Of a stretch of DNA of 64,000 bases, positions 19,354-28,779 are shown piece by piece; within the stretch, counting starts at the first letter, position 1; each line of letters begins with the position of its first letter. Source of the DNA: Pseudomonas sp. 7SR1 (lineage in GTDB: Bacteria; Pseudomonadota; Gammaproteobacteria; Pseudomonadales; Pseudomonadaceae); contig NZ_LT707064.1 in the NCBI RefSeq assembly GCF_900156465.1, positions 1,090,001 to 1,154,000 on the forward strand, written 5' to 3'. Under the pieces are notes generated by a model that had not been told where the DNA came from, searched no databases, and worked only from the letters and a program-made list of their open reading frames with translations. The translations under genes and the position numbers were made by a program.

Positions 19354-19401
19354 ATCCGGGAAAAAATGAATGACAGTGACCCAACCCACAGGGCTTGAAG
19401 C

Positions 19402-20259
19402 ATGCCGCAACCGTACATCTTCCGTACCGTCGATCTGGATGGCCAGACCTTGCGCACCGCGGTACGTCCCGGCAAGCCTCACTTGACGCCTCTGCTGATT
19501 TTCAACGGCATCGGGGCCAACCTGGAGCTGGTATTTCCGTTTATCGAGGCCCTGGATCCGGACCTGGAGGTCATCGCCTTCGACGTCCCCGGAGTGGGTG
19601 GATCGTCGACGCCCAGCCGCCCGTATCGCTTCCCGGGCCTGGCAAAGCTCGCCGCGCGGATGCTCGACTATCTCGACTACGGGCAGGTGAGCGTGGTCGG
19701 TGTGTCCTGGGGCGGAGCCCTGGCCCAGCAGTTCGCCCACGATTATCCGGAGCGCTGCAAAAAGCTGATCCTGGCGGCCACCGCCGCCGGGGCGGTGATG
19801 GTGCCCGGCAAACCGAAGGTGCTGTGGATGATGGCAAGTCCGCGTCGCTACGTTCAGCCATCGCACGTGTTGCGCATCGCCCCGCTGATCTACGGCGGCT
19901 CGTTCCGCCGCGACCCGCACCTGGCCACCAGCCATGCGGCCAGGGTCCGCTCGGCGGGCAAGCTCGGTTATTACTGGCAACTGTTCGCCGGCCTGGGCTG
20001 GACCAGTATCCACTGGCTGCACAAGATCCATCAGCCGACCCTGGTCCTGGCCGGCGACGACGACCCACTGATCCCTTTGATCAACATGCGCCTGCTGGCC
20101 TGGCGCATTCCCAATGCCCAGTTGCACATCATCGATGACGGCCATCTGTTCCTGATTACCCGGGCCGAGGCCGTGGCCCCCATCATCATGAAGTTTCTGC
20201 AGGAAGAACGTCAGCGGGCGGTCATGCATCCGCATCCCTCGCCGCACGGTGGCGGCTGA
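19402..20259 (+). CDS. phaZ: Intracellular mcl-PHA depolymerase
   Basis: Granule-bound serine hydrolase that releases 3-hydroxyalkanoate monomers. The alpha/beta hydrolase of 285 residues has the lipase box GVSWGG with nucleophile Ser102, catalytic Asp in VLAGDDDPLIP and His in IIDDGHLFLITRAEA, and an oxyanion segment around IFNGIGANLELVFPF. Ser102 is the known nucleophile position of P. putida PhaZ. It sits between the two synthase genes; the REP hairpin at 19318 separates it from phaC1. Confidence 0.96.
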   Translation: MPQPYIFRTVDLDGQTLRTAVRPGKPHLTPLLIFNGIGANLELVFPFIEALDPDLEVIAFDVPGVGGSSTPSRPYRFPGLAKLAARMLDYLDYGQVSVVGVSWGGALAQQFAHDYPERCKKLILAATAAGAVMVPGKPKVLWMMASPRRYVQPSHVLRIAPLIYGGSFRRDPHLATSHAARVRSAGKLGYYWQLFAGLGWTSIHWLHKIHQPTLVLAGDDDPLIPLINMRLLAWRIPNAQLHIIDDGHLFLITRAEAVAPIIMKFLQEERQRAVMHPHPSPHGGG

Positions 20260-20415
20260 CACCGCCTGTCGCGCGAGGCAGGACGCCGAAGCGCGCAACT
20301 TCCGAAACAGCGGCTATGTTGTCTGGTTCGGAGTGTTTGTTTTCGGGCTTTGCATGACGGGTTGCGCAAGCACTTTTCATCCAGAGCCTCAGCCTGATGA
20401 CGAAGGAGTTGACTG

Positions 20416-22098
20416 ATGCGCGACAAGCCGACGAAAGATTCGATGCCCGTCCCCGCCAACTTCATGAACGCACAAAGTGCGGTCACCGGCCTGCGGGGCA
20501 GGGACCTGCTGTCTACCTTGCGCAGCGTCGCCGCCCATGGCCTGCGCAACCCGGTGCACAGTGCCCGGCACGCATTGAAGCTGGGCGGTCAGCTGGGACG
20601 CGTCCTGCTGGGGGAAACCCTGCACCCCACCAGCCCGCACGACAAACGCTTCGCCGATCCCACCTGGCAGCTCAACCCTTTCTATCGCCGGAGCCTGCAG
20701 GCCTACCTGAGCTGGCAGAAACAGGTGAAGAGCTGGATCGACGAATGCGACATGAGCGCCGATGACCGCGCCCGCGCTCACTTCGCCTTCGCCCTGCTCA
20801 ACGATGCCGTGTCTCCTTCCAACACCTTGCTCAACCCGCTGGCCGTCAAGGAGTTCTTCAACTCCGGCGGCAACAGCCTGGTGCGTGGCATCAGCCATCT
20901 GTTCGACGACCTGCTGCACAATGACGGGATGCCCCGGCAAATCAGCCCCCATGCCTTCGAAGTGGGCAAGACCCTGGCGAACACGCAGGGCGCGGTGGTG
21001 TTTCGAAACGAGATGCTGGAGCTGATCCAGTACCGGCCCATGAGCGAAAAGCAATACGCCAAGCCATTGCTGATCGTGCCGCCCCAGATCAACAAGTTCT
21101 ACATCTTCGACCTGAGCCCTTCCAACAGCCTCGTCCAATACGCACTGAAAAACGATTTGCAGGTGTTCATCATCAGTTGGCGCAACCCCGACGTGCGTCA
21201 CCGCGAATGGGGCCTGTCCAGTTATGTCGAGGCGACGGAAGAAGCGATGAACGCCTGCCGGGCGATCACCGGCGCCCGCGACGTCAACCTGATGGGTGCG
21301 TGCGCCGGCGGGCTGATCATCGCGGCCCTGCAAGGCCATCTGCAAGCCAAGCGCCAACTGCGCCGGGTCGCCAGCGCCACATACCTGGTCAGCTTGCTGG
21401 ACAGTGCGATCGACAGCCCGGCCACGCTGTTCATCGACGAGCAGACCCTCGAAGCCGCCAAGCGCCGCTCCTACCAGAAGGGTGTGCTCGATGGCCGGGA
21501 CATGGCCCGGGTATTCGCCTGGATGCGTCCCAACGACCTGATCTGGAACTACTTCGTCAACAACTACCTGCTGGGCAAGGAGCCGCCGGCCTTCGACATT
21601 CTCTACTGGAACAACGACTCCACACGGCTACCGGCGGCCTATCACGGCGACCTTCTGGATTTCTTCAAGCACAACCCGCTGACCCGCCCCGGCGGGCTCG
21701 AAGTGTGCGGTACGCCGATCGACCTGCAGAAGGTGACCGTGGACAGCTTCAGCGTGGCCGGTATCAACGACCACATCACGCCCTGGGATGCGGTGTATCG
21801 CTCGACGCTGCTGTTGGGCGGTGAGCGCCGCTTCGTGCTGTCCAACAGCGGCCATATCCAGAGCATCATCAACCCGCCCGGCAGCCCCAAGGCCAACTAC
21901 GTCGAGAATCCGAAACTGAGCGGCGATCCACGGGCCTGGTACTACGATGCAAAACACGTCGAGGGCAGCTGGTGGCCTCAGTGGCTGGGCTGGATCCAGG
22001 AGCGCTCCGGGGCCCGACGGGAAACCCAGATGACCTTGGGCAATGCGAATTACCCGCCTATGGACGCGGCGCCAGGCACCTATGTACGTGTGCGCTGA
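20416..22098 (+). CDS. phaC2: Class II poly(3-hydroxyalkanoate) synthase 2
   Basis: Second mcl-PHA synthase, 560 residues, colinear with PhaC1 (17524-19203). The nucleophile Cys296 sits in GACAGG; the Asp is in FSVAGINDHITPWD and the His in SNSGHIQSIINPPGSP. An AAGGAGT ribosome-binding site lies upstream of the ATG. The N-terminal 25 residues differ from PhaC1. Followed by phaD after 57 bp. Confidence 0.97.
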   Translation: MRDKPTKDSMPVPANFMNAQSAVTGLRGRDLLSTLRSVAAHGLRNPVHSARHALKLGGQLGRVLLGETLHPTSPHDKRFADPTWQLNPFYRRSLQAYLSWQKQVKSWIDECDMSADDRARAHFAFALLNDAVSPSNTLLNPLAVKEFFNSGGNSLVRGISHLFDDLLHNDGMPRQISPHAFEVGKTLANTQGAVVFRNEMLELIQYRPMSEKQYAKPLLIVPPQINKFYIFDLSPSNSLVQYALKNDLQVFIISWRNPDVRHREWGLSSYVEATEEAMNACRAITGARDVNLMGACAGGLIIAALQGHLQAKRQLRRVASATYLVSLLDSAIDSPATLFIDEQTLEAAKRRSYQKGVLDGRDMARVFAWMRPNDLIWNYFVNNYLLGKEPPAFDILYWNNDSTRLPAAYHGDLLDFFKHNPLTRPGGLEVCGTPIDLQKVTVDSFSVAGINDHITPWDAVYRSTLLLGGERRFVLSNSGHIQSIINPPGSPKANYVENPKLSGDPRAWYYDAKHVEGSWWPQWLGWIQERSGARRETQMTLGNANYPPMDAAPGTYVRVR

Positions 22099-22155
22099 AG
22101 GCCACGACGTGCGGCCTGCTCATCGGCCGTGGCAATCCATCGACAAGAGGACCGG

Positions 22156-22776
22156 ATGAAGACCCGTGATCGCATCCTTGAATGCGCCCTGCAGTTGTTC
22201 AACGACAAGGGCGAGCCGAACGTTTCCACCCTGGAAATCGCCAATGAGCTGGGTATCAGCCCTGGCAACCTCTACTACCACTTCCATGGCAAGGAGCCAC
22301 TGGTGCTGGGGCTCTTCGAGCGTTTCCAGGCCGAACTGTCCCCGCTGCTGAATCCACCCGCCGATGCGCAACTGGCACCGGAAGACTACTGGTTGTTCCT
22401 GCACCTGATCGTCGAGCGCCTGGCCCAGTACCGGTTCCTGTTCCAGGACCTGTCGAACCTGGCCGGCCGCCTGCCGAAACTGGCCAAGGGCATCCGCCAG
22501 TTGCTCAATGCACTGAAACGAACCCTGGCTTCCCTGCTGGCACAGCTCAAGGCACAGGGCCTGCTGGTCAGCGATACCCAGGCCCTTGGACAACTGGTGG
22601 AACAGATCACCCTGACCTTGCTGTTCTCGCTGGACTACCAGCGGATACTGGATCGCGAGGGCGAGGTCCGGCTGGTGGTCTACCAGATCATGATGCTGGT
22701 AGCACCGCACCTGCCGCCGTCGGCCAAGGTGGCGACCGAACGGTTGGCGTTGCGCTATCTCGAAGACCCCGAATGA
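22156..22776 (+). CDS. phaD: TetR-family regulator of PHA genes PhaD
   Basis: TetR-type DNA-binding protein, described in P. putida as an activator of the pha genes that responds to a fatty-acid-derived metabolite. The N-terminal helix-turn-helix is at about residues 20-45 (VSTLEIANELGISPGNLYYHF), followed by an all-helical ligand domain; total 206 residues. The start is the ATG after AAGAGGACCGG; a frame extended 27 bp upstream reads into non-conserved sequence. Last gene of the phaC1ZC2D unit. Confidence 0.95.
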   Translation: MKTRDRILECALQLFNDKGEPNVSTLEIANELGISPGNLYYHFHGKEPLVLGLFERFQAELSPLLNPPADAQLAPEDYWLFLHLIVERLAQYRFLFQDLSNLAGRLPKLAKGIRQLLNALKRTLASLLAQLKAQGLLVSDTQALGQLVEQITLTLLFSLDYQRILDREGEVRLVVYQIMMLVAPHLPPSAKVATERLALRYLEDPE

Positions 22777-22827
22777 CACCTGTGGGAGCAAGCCCGCTCA
22801 GCGCCGCTCCCCATCTGCCAAGCAAAC

Positions 22828-22862
22828 AAAAACGCCCGACCTGAACAGGCCGGGCGTTTCGT
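22828..22862. terminator. Bidirectional terminator between phaD and phaF
   Basis: AAACGCCCG/CGGGCGTTT stem (22830-22838 and 22851-22859) with inner CCTG/CAGG pairing, A-rich on the left and T-rich on the right, between convergent phaD and phaF. A lone degenerate REP (GTGGGAGCAAGCCCGCTC, 22784-22801) precedes it. Confidence 0.85.
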
Positions 22863-22874
22863 TGTGTCCTGCAA

Positions 22875-23792
22875 TCAGGACTGACTGGTAGGCGTCGATG
22901 GAGCCGGCGCTGGAGTCGGGGTGGCGACCGGGGCTGGAGCCGAGGCCGAGTTCGCCGTGCTCGCGACGCTTGCCGGAGCTGCAGGCTTGGCGACCGCTGT
23001 TGGCGCCTTGAGGGCGGCAGCTTTTGGCGTGGCCGGTTTTTTCGCTGCGGGTTTTTTCGCCGCGGCGGGTTTCGCGGCTGCTTTCACCGCCGGCTTGGCG
23101 GCAGGCTTGGCTGCGGGTTTGGCAGCAGGTTTCGCAGCCGCTGTTTTAGTCGCAGGTTTAGTCGCAGGCTTGGCTGCCGCTTTGGCTGCTGGCTTGGCCG
23201 CTACCGGTTTGGCCGCTGCCTTGGCTGCAGGCTTGGCCGCGGCGGTTTTGGTCGCGGGTTTGGCTGCTGCTTTCACCGCAGGCTTGGCAGCGGTTTTTGC
23301 CGCAGCCTTGACCAGTGGCTTGGCTGCCGTCTTGGCAGCCGGCTTGGCCGCAGCAGTCTTGGAGGCCACCGGAGCGACCTTGGCCCCGGTGAGTTTTTCG
23401 ATTTGCTTGGTCAGGGCATCGACCTTGCTGTGCAACGCCTTGACTTCACTGTTGCTCGGCACGCCCAGGCGGGAGATCGCACTGTTCAGGCGCTTGTCGA
23501 AAGCCCCTTCCAGCTCGTCCCACTTGCCCAGCGCACGATCCTTCACGCCGCTCATTCGCGACTTGGCGGACCCGGCAGAGTCCTTGGCCGCATCGACCTG
23601 TTTGGTGACCGCCGTCTTGGTGAGTTTTTCGGCCTTCTCGCCGTCCTTAACCAGGGACTCGAAGAGTTTGCTGCCGTCAGTGTCGATCTTCGAGTACACG
23701 CCTAAACCAGCAAGCCAGATCTTGCGGGAATATTTTTCAATCTTCCCGGCCCACGAGCTGCTTTCTTTTTCGGTGATTTTTTTGCCAGCCAT
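22875..23792 (-). CDS. phaF: PHA granule-associated phasin PhaF (histone H1-like tail)
   Basis: Phasin that coats PHA granules and attaches them to the nucleoid. The 305 residues comprise an N-terminal phasin domain (about 1-140; SSWAGKIEKYSRKIWLAGLGVYSKI, homologous to PhaI), a leucine-zipper-like stretch (EVKALHSKVDALTKQIEKLTG) and a basic tail (about 150-280) of tandem AAKPA/KTAAAKPA repeats resembling histone H1, followed by an Ala/Pro-rich end. The start is the ATG after GGAGAACGGG. Downstream of phaI by 10 bp, hence one operon. Confidence 0.95.
   Translation of the reverse strand: MAGKKITEKESSSWAGKIEKYSRKIWLAGLGVYSKIDTDGSKLFESLVKDGEKAEKLTKTAVTKQVDAAKDSAGSAKSRMSGVKDRALGKWDELEGAFDKRLNSAISRLGVPSNSEVKALHSKVDALTKQIEKLTGAKVAPVASKTAAAKPAAKTAAKPLVKAAAKTAAKPAVKAAAKPATKTAAAKPAAKAAAKPVAAKPAAKAAAKPATKPATKTAAAKPAAKPAAKPAAKPAVKAAAKPAAAKKPAAKKPATPKAAALKAPTAVAKPAAPASVASTANSASAPAPVATPTPAPAPSTPTSQS
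23030..23350 (-). repeat. AAKPA-coding tandem repeats in phaF
   Basis: Degenerate 12-15-bp units encoding AAKPA and related KTAAAKPA/KPAAK motifs cover roughly 320 bp. The translation is almost entirely Ala, Lys, Pro and Thr. Such tracts vary in length between strains by slippage or recombination. Confidence 0.75.
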
Positions 23793-23802
23793 CCCGTTCT
23801 CC

Positions 23803-24225
23803 TTAATGTTTACGCGCCACACGTTCGAGCAATGCCGTCAGCTCATCGAGCTTGGCAGAGAGTGCCTCAACGTCATGTTTAGACGGAATGCCGATGCGAT
23901 TCAAGGCACTTGCAACACGGGCGTCGAATACCTTTTCGACTTTATCGAGCTGAACTTCAACCCTGGCCTTGAAAGTATTTGCTTCGGCCTTGGCTTCGTT
24001 CAGTTCGCTATTGGCTGCCTGAAGTTTCCCGGCGATGTTCTTTTTGCCTTTAGTTTCAACAACTTCACCCGCCTTGATCAGCTCCTGGAAGTACTCGCTA
24101 CCTTCCTGTCCGACCTTGACATAGGCGCCCAGGCCAGCCAGCCAGATCTTGCGCGCATAGGTTTTCACGTCGCTCAGGGTGGAAGATTCGATGTCGGTTT
24201 TTTTCTTCAGAACAACTTTGGCCAT
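23803..24225 (-). CDS. phaI: PHA granule-associated phasin PhaI
   Basis: Small phasin of mcl-PHA granules, 140 residues, consisting of the phasin domain only (SDVKTYARKIWLAGLGAYVKVGQEG) and a C-terminal coiled coil (ALSAKLDELTALLERVARKH); it closely parallels the N-terminal half of PhaF. The start MAKVVLKKK follows a GAGGTG ribosome-binding site. First gene of the phaIF operon, which runs against phaC1ZC2D. Confidence 0.95.
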   Translation of the reverse strand: MAKVVLKKKTDIESSTLSDVKTYARKIWLAGLGAYVKVGQEGSEYFQELIKAGEVVETKGKKNIAGKLQAANSELNEAKAEANTFKARVEVQLDKVEKVFDARVASALNRIGIPSKHDVEALSAKLDELTALLERVARKH

Positions 24226-24350
24226 GGTGCACCTCACTGGAAAACAGATGGGATGAACGGCCCGCTGGGGGTCGGGCTCAGGGCAAAAGTAGTGACAATA
24301 ATTAGAAACGGCACCCTAACAACGGAACACAAATCCGGATGACGATGATT

Positions 24351-24443
24351 TCCCTGTGAGAGCGAACCTGCTGGCGATGGCGCAGTGTCAGCCAAACTTG
24401 ATGTGACTGGAACAATGCAATCGCAAGCAAGCTCGCTCCCGCT
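24351..24443. repeat. Degenerate inverted REP pair upstream of phaI
   Basis: CTGTGAGAGCGAACCTGCTGGCGATGG and ATCGCAAGCAAGCTCGCTCCC in opposite orientation. The gap 24226-24491 otherwise holds the presumed phaI promoter (A+T-rich around 24280-24315); no clear -35/-10 is assigned. Confidence 0.6.
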
Positions 24444-24491
24444 GGGTGGGGTGGTGAATTTCAACTTTGCATTCACCGCCCTTTCGGTCGA

Positions 24492-24767
24492 TCAAGCCAA
24501 CGCCTTATCCAGCGCCTTTTCGATTTCGCTCTTGATCGTGCCGCTCATGGCCGACATCAACATGCCCAGTTCCACATCGACGCGGATCGAATCCTCGCCT
24601 ACATGCACTTCGCCCTTGACCCCGGAGCGCTTGAGTTTCAGGGTATCGCCTTCCCACTGCGGTTCCAGTCCATAGCTGTCGGACAACTTCTGCGCCAGCT
24701 TGTCGGCTTTCTCTCGTGCCGCTTCCTTGCCCAGGCCATGGGCACGTTCAACCGTTATACGGGCCAT
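24492..24767 (-). CDS. Small PHA-system-associated protein (PHA_gran_rgn family)
   Basis: 91-residue protein ([28 protein letters not shown]...EWEGD-type region...[37 protein letters not shown]). I recognise it as the putative polyhydroxyalkanoic acid system protein family found next to phaI/phaF. Predicted fold: an N-terminal helix, a beta-rich centre and a C-terminal helix. The function is unknown. It has its own AGGAG ribosome-binding site, is transcribed toward phaI and is separated from it by a REP-containing gap of 266 bp. Confidence 0.85.
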   Translation of the reverse strand: MARITVERAHGLGKEAAREKADKLAQKLSDSYGLEPQWEGDTLKLKRSGVKGEVHVGEDSIRVDVELGMLMSAMSGTIKSEIEKALDKALA

Positions 24768-24923
24768 CGGATGACTCCTGTTTTATCGGGACTTGCCGGT
24801 AAGCTTCTGACCCTGACTGCGTCAAAACGTCCCGGCGGTGGTTCATCTTACCTTCAGCCTTGCCAAGACAAAGCCCTTCACCGGGGATTAGAATGTCCCG
24901 CATTCTTTTTTGGTGACAGCGAT

Positions 24924-25694
24924 ATGACTGATCAGCGCAAAGGCAGCGATGCCGAACCCACCACTCACTTCGGCTTCAAGAACGTGCCGGAAAGCCAGAA
25001 GGCGGAAAAAGTCGCTGAGGTTTTCCACTCGGTAGCCGCCAAATATGACTTGATGAACGACCTGCTCTCCGGCGGCATGCATCGTCTGTGGAAGCGTTTC
25101 GCGATCGAACTGTCGGGGGTGCGCAGCGGCAACCGCGTGCTGGATATCGCCGGCGGCACGGGTGACCTGACGAAGAAGTTCTCCCACATCGTCGGCCCGA
25201 CCGGCCAGGTGGTGCTCGCCGACATCAACGAATCCATGCTCAAGGTCGGCCGCGACCGCCTGCTGGACCTGGGTGTGGCCGGCAACGTCGAATTCGTCCA
25301 GGCCGACGCCGAGAAGCTGCCGTTCCCCGACAACCATTTCGACTGCGTGACCATCGCCTTCGGCCTGCGCAACGTCACCCACAAGGAAGACGCCCTGCGC
25401 TCGATGCTGCGCGTGCTCAAGCCCGGCGGTCGCCTGCTGGTGCTGGAGTTCTCCAAGCCGACCAACGCGTTGATGTCCAAGGCCTACGACGCTTACTCGT
25501 TCGCCTTCATGCCGCTGATGGGCAAGCTGATCACCAACGACGCGGAAAGCTATCGCTACCTGGCCGAATCGATCCGCATGCACCCGGACCAGGAAACCCT
25601 GAAGTCAATGATGGTCGAGGCCGGTTTCGACCGCGTGACCTATCACAACATGACTTCGGGCATCGTGGCCCTGCACCGCGGTATCAAGCCCTGA
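24924..25694 (+). CDS. ubiE: Ubiquinone/menaquinone C-methyltransferase UbiE
   Basis: SAM-dependent C-methylation of the demethoxy-benzoquinol ring in ubiquinone synthesis. The 256 residues begin [21 protein letters not shown] after a GGTGA ribosome-binding site. Visible motifs are the UbiE signature [21 protein letters not shown] motif [13 protein letters not shown], post-[12 protein letters not shown], motif [16 protein letters not shown] and motif [18 protein letters not shown]. Its stop overlaps the ubiJ start by one base region (TGATG-like junction), forming ubiE-J-B. Confidence 0.97.
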   Translation: MTDQRKGSDAEPTTHFGFKNVPESQKAEKVAEVFHSVAAKYDLMNDLLSGGMHRLWKRFAIELSGVRSGNRVLDIAGGTGDLTKKFSHIVGPTGQVVLADINESMLKVGRDRLLDLGVAGNVEFVQADAEKLPFPDNHFDCVTIAFGLRNVTHKEDALRSMLRVLKPGGRLLVLEFSKPTNALMSKAYDAYSFAFMPLMGKLITNDAESYRYLAESIRMHPDQETLKSMMVEAGFDRVTYHNMTSGIVALHRGIKP

Positions 25695-26311
25695 TGCTGC
25701 TCACCGGCCTGCTCGCCAGCGTCGAACTCGGCATCAACCGGGTCCTGCGCCTGGACAGCACGGCGCTGGCGCGCCTGACGCACCTGAGCGGCAGGGTGAT
25801 CGCCGTGGACTGCCGCAGCCCGGCCTTGCGGCTGTTCATCCTGCCCAGCGACGAAGGCCTGATGCTCGCCGCCCACTGGGAAGCCGAGGCGGACTGCACC
25901 CTGCGCGCCCCGGCATCGAGCCTGCTGAACCTGGCCTTGAGCAAGGACAAGACAGCGGTGCTGCACAGCCCCGACGTGGAGCTGGACGGCGACAGTGGCG
26001 TGCTGCTGGAACTGGCGAAGATTCTCCAGGACCTGGAACTGGACTGGGAATACGAACTGTCCCGCTGGCTCGGCCCGGTGGCCACGCAATTGCTCGGCAG
26101 CCACCTGCGCAGCCGCACCCGCTGGTACCGCCAGGGCTTTGCCAGCCTGGGGCAGAATCTGAGCGAATACCTGGCCGAGGAATCGCGTACGCTTGTTGGC
26201 CGCCGCGAAGCCGAAGCCCGTTTTAGTGAACTGGACCGGATCAAACTCGATCTGGACCGACTCGAGGCGCGTTTCGAGCGCCTTTCCCGATCCCTTGAAC
26301 CCAAGCGATAA
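25694..26311 (+). CDS. ubiJ: Ubiquinone biosynthesis accessory factor UbiJ
   Basis: Lipid-binding accessory protein of the Ubi complex. The 205 residues comprise an N-terminal SCP2 sterol-carrier domain (about 15-115, GRVIAVDCRSPALRLFILPSDEGLMLA...) and a C-terminal amphipathic coiled coil (SELDRIKLDLDRLEARFERL). Length and position between ubiE and ubiB match UbiJ (YigP). Translationally coupled to ubiE and 3 bp from ubiB. Confidence 0.94.
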   Translation: MLLTGLLASVELGINRVLRLDSTALARLTHLSGRVIAVDCRSPALRLFILPSDEGLMLAAHWEAEADCTLRAPASSLLNLALSKDKTAVLHSPDVELDGDSGVLLELAKILQDLELDWEYELSRWLGPVATQLLGSHLRSRTRWYRQGFASLGQNLSEYLAEESRTLVGRREAEARFSELDRIKLDLDRLEARFERLSRSLEPKR

Positions 26312-26314
26312 CGC

Positions 26315-27919
26315 ATGAAGCTGCTTGCCGTCCGCCGTCTGTTGCGCATCCAGCGCGTCGTGATCCGCTACCGCCTCGATGACCTGCTGTTCGCCCTGCC
26401 GCTGCCCTGGTTCCTGCTGGCACTGCGTTTCGTGCTGCCCTGGCGTTGGTTTCCCCGTCGCACGCTGGAGCTGAGTCGCGGTGCGCGCCTGCGCCTGGCC
26501 TTGCAGGACCTGGGGCCGATCTTCATCAAGTTCGGCCAGATCCTTTCCACCCGGCGCGACCTGCTGCCCGAGGACATCGCTGACGAACTCATGCTGCTGC
26601 AGGATCGCGTACCACCGTTCGATTCCAAACTGTCGGTGGCGCTGATCGAGGAGCAACTGGGCAGGAAGGTCAGCGAAGTGTTCAGTCGCTTCGACGTCGA
26701 ACCGCTGGCCTCGGCGTCGGTGGCCCAGGTCCATGCCGCGCAGCTCAAGAGCGGTGAAGAGGTGGTGGTCAAGGTCATCCGCCCGGGTCTCAAGCCGATC
26801 ATTGCCCAAGACCTGGCGTGGCTGTTCATCCTCGCCCGCGCCGCCGAGCGGCTGTCGGCCGATGCGCGCCTGCTGCATCCGGTGGACGTGGTCCAGGACT
26901 ACGAGAAAACCATCTACGACGAACTCGACCTGCTGCGCGAGGCCGCCAACGCCAGCCAGTTGCGGCGCAACTTCGAAGGCTCGCCGTTGCTCTACGTGCC
27001 GCAGGTCTACTGGGACTGGTGCCGCCCGAAAGTGCTGGTGATGGAGCGCATCTACGGGATCCAGGTGACCGACCTGGCGACCCTGGCCGACCAGCGCACC
27101 GACATGAAGCTTTTGGCCGAACGCGGCGTGGAAATCTTCTTCACCCAGGTGTTCCGCGACAGTTTTTTCCATGCCGACATGCACCCGGGCAACATCTTCG
27201 TCAGCACTGTGCAGCCCTGGAGCCCGCAGTACATTGCCATCGACTGCGGCATCGTCGGCAGCCTGACACCCGAAGACCAGGATTACCTGGCCCGCAACCT
27301 CTTCGCGTTCTTCAAGCGTGACTACCGCCGCGTCGCCCAGTTGCACATCGACTCCGGCTGGGTACCGGCCGAGACCAAGCTCAACGAATTCGAAGCGGCG
27401 ATCCGTACCGTGTGCGAGCCGATCTTCGAAAAACCGTTAAAAGATATTTCATTCGGTCAGGTGCTGATGCGCCTGTTCCAGACCGCGCGTCGCTTCAACA
27501 TGGAGGTCCAGCCGCAACTGGTACTGCTGCAGAAAACCCTGTTGAACATCGAAGGCCTCGGTCGCCAGCTGTACCCGGACCTCGACCTGTGGAACACCGC
27601 CCAGCCTTTCCTGGAACGCTGGATGCGCGAACGCGTCAGTCCCAAGACCTTGCTGGGCAACGTGCAGAGCCAGTTCGAGCAGATCCCGCACCTGGCCAAC
27701 ATGACCCGAGACCTGCTCGAGCGCATGTCCCAACCCCATGCCCAGGATCCATCGCCCCCCTGGAAACGACGCAAGGACGACTGGTTCCTGCGCCTGCTCG
27801 GTGCCGCGCACCTGGGTGGCGGCGCGGTGGTGGCGGCCGGTGGACCACTGAGCGAGCTGGGGCATTGGCCCGCCATTGTCATGATGGTGGTCGGTCTGTA
27901 TCTGGTCGTTCGCCGATAG
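26315..27919 (+). CDS. ubiB: Ubiquinone biosynthesis atypical kinase/ATPase UbiB
   Basis: Membrane-anchored ABC1/ADCK-family protein required for ubiquinone synthesis. The 534 residues show the family-specific KxGQ motif ([13 protein letters not shown], about residue 70), the Ala-rich loop ([24 protein letters not shown]), ExD region ([13 protein letters not shown]), catalytic [11 protein letters not shown] and metal-binding DCGIVG. Two C-terminal membrane helices follow ([34 protein letters not shown]). Last gene of ubiE-J-B. Confidence 0.97.
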   Translation: MKLLAVRRLLRIQRVVIRYRLDDLLFALPLPWFLLALRFVLPWRWFPRRTLELSRGARLRLALQDLGPIFIKFGQILSTRRDLLPEDIADELMLLQDRVPPFDSKLSVALIEEQLGRKVSEVFSRFDVEPLASASVAQVHAAQLKSGEEVVVKVIRPGLKPIIAQDLAWLFILARAAERLSADARLLHPVDVVQDYEKTIYDELDLLREAANASQLRRNFEGSPLLYVPQVYWDWCRPKVLVMERIYGIQVTDLATLADQRTDMKLLAERGVEIFFTQVFRDSFFHADMHPGNIFVSTVQPWSPQYIAIDCGIVGSLTPEDQDYLARNLFAFFKRDYRRVAQLHIDSGWVPAETKLNEFEAAIRTVCEPIFEKPLKDISFGQVLMRLFQTARRFNMEVQPQLVLLQKTLLNIEGLGRQLYPDLDLWNTAQPFLERWMRERVSPKTLLGNVQSQFEQIPHLANMTRDLLERMSQPHAQDPSPPWKRRKDDWFLRLLGAAHLGGGAVVAAGGPLSELGHWPAIVMMVVGLYLVVRR

Positions 27920-27924
27920 CAGGA

Positions 27925-28018
27925 ATCAGCCGCAAGCTTTAAGCTGCAAGCCACAAGCTCCATACATACATAAATCTGCTTTTTACTTGCAGCTTGAAGC
28001 GCAAAGCTTGCCGCTGCC
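27925..28018. repeat. Inverted pair of REP-like elements (AAGCTTGAAGC family)
   Basis: GCCGCAAGCTTTAAGCTGCAAG and CTTGCAGCTTGAAGCGCAAAGC-type blocks in opposite orientation, about 40 bp apart; same family as at 6926-7018. Lies between ubiB and hisI. Confidence 0.65.
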
Positions 28019-28031
28019 GTCAGGACCAACG

Positions 28032-28430
28032 ATGAAAAACTGGCAGGACGAGATCAAATGGGACGCCGAAGGCCTCGTGCCGGCCATCGCCCAGGATCAC
28101 AAGACCGGACGCGTGCTGATGATGGCCTGGATGAACCGCGAGGCACTGGCCCTGACCGCTGCCGAGAACCGCGCCATCTATTGGTCACGTTCCCGTGGCA
28201 AGCTGTGGCGCAAGGGTGAAGAGTCCGGGCATGTGCAGCACCTGCATGAGATGCGCCTGGACTGCGACGGCGACGTCATCATCCTGATGGTCGAGCAGGT
28301 CGGTGAGATTGCCTGCCACACCGGCCGTCAAAGCTGCTTCTATCGCGTCTTCGAGAACGGCGACTGGAAAACCGTCGACCCGGTGCTCAAGGACCCGCAC
28401 GCCATTTATTCAGGACATACCCATGAGTGA
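28032..28430 (+). CDS. hisI: Phosphoribosyl-AMP cyclohydrolase
   Basis: Third step of histidine synthesis, hydrolysing phosphoribosyl-AMP. The 132 residues start [19 protein letters not shown]. Zinc and magnesium ligands are visible in LDCDGDVI and [13 protein letters not shown], with [17 protein letters not shown] also conserved. Separate from hisE, as in other pseudomonads, but overlapping it by 8 bp, so the two are translationally coupled. Confidence 0.97.
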   Translation: MKNWQDEIKWDAEGLVPAIAQDHKTGRVLMMAWMNREALALTAAENRAIYWSRSRGKLWRKGEESGHVQHLHEMRLDCDGDVIILMVEQVGEIACHTGRQSCFYRVFENGDWKTVDPVLKDPHAIYSGHTHE

Positions 28431-28755
28431 CACCCTGACCCGCCTGGCCCAGGTGCTGGAAGAGCGCAAAGGCGCCGCGGCCGACAGCTCCTATGTCGCC
28501 AGCCTGTACCACAAGGGCCTGAACAAGATTCTGGAAAAAGTCGGCGAGGAATCGGTCGAGACCATCATCGCCGCCAAGGACGCCGCCATCAGCGGCGACT
28601 GCAGCGACGTGATCTACGAGACCGCCGACCTGTGGTTCCACAGCCTGGTCATGCTGGCCCAACTGGGACAGCATCCACAGGCCGTACTGGATGAACTGGA
28701 CCGTCGCTTCGGTCTGTCCGGGCACGTCGAGAAAGCCTCGCGCCCGTCCGCCTGA
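28423..28755 (+). CDS. hisE: Phosphoribosyl-ATP pyrophosphatase
   Basis: Second step of histidine synthesis (PR-ATP to PR-AMP). The 110-residue all-alpha MazG-like protein carries the metal-binding EExxE...ExxD helices: [13 protein letters not shown] and [15 protein letters not shown]. Its ATG lies inside the end of hisI. tatA begins 24 bp after its stop, so hisIE and tatABC probably form one transcript. Confidence 0.97.
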   Translation: MSDTLTRLAQVLEERKGAAADSSYVASLYHKGLNKILEKVGEESVETIIAAKDAAISGDCSDVIYETADLWFHSLVMLAQLGQHPQAVLDELDRRFGLSGHVEKASRPSA

Positions 28756-28779
28756 TCAACTTTTGAGAGGAATAGCCAC

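Noticed and set aside
23030..23350. Possible CRISPR array in the phaF repeats
   Set aside because: Units are 12-15 bp, degenerate, without spacers, and encode a known basic tail.
22921..24342. Open frame antisense to phaF/phaI with Ala/Gly repeats
   Set aside because: It is the reverse reading of the AAKPA repeats. PhaF and PhaI on the other strand have ribosome-binding sites and family homology.
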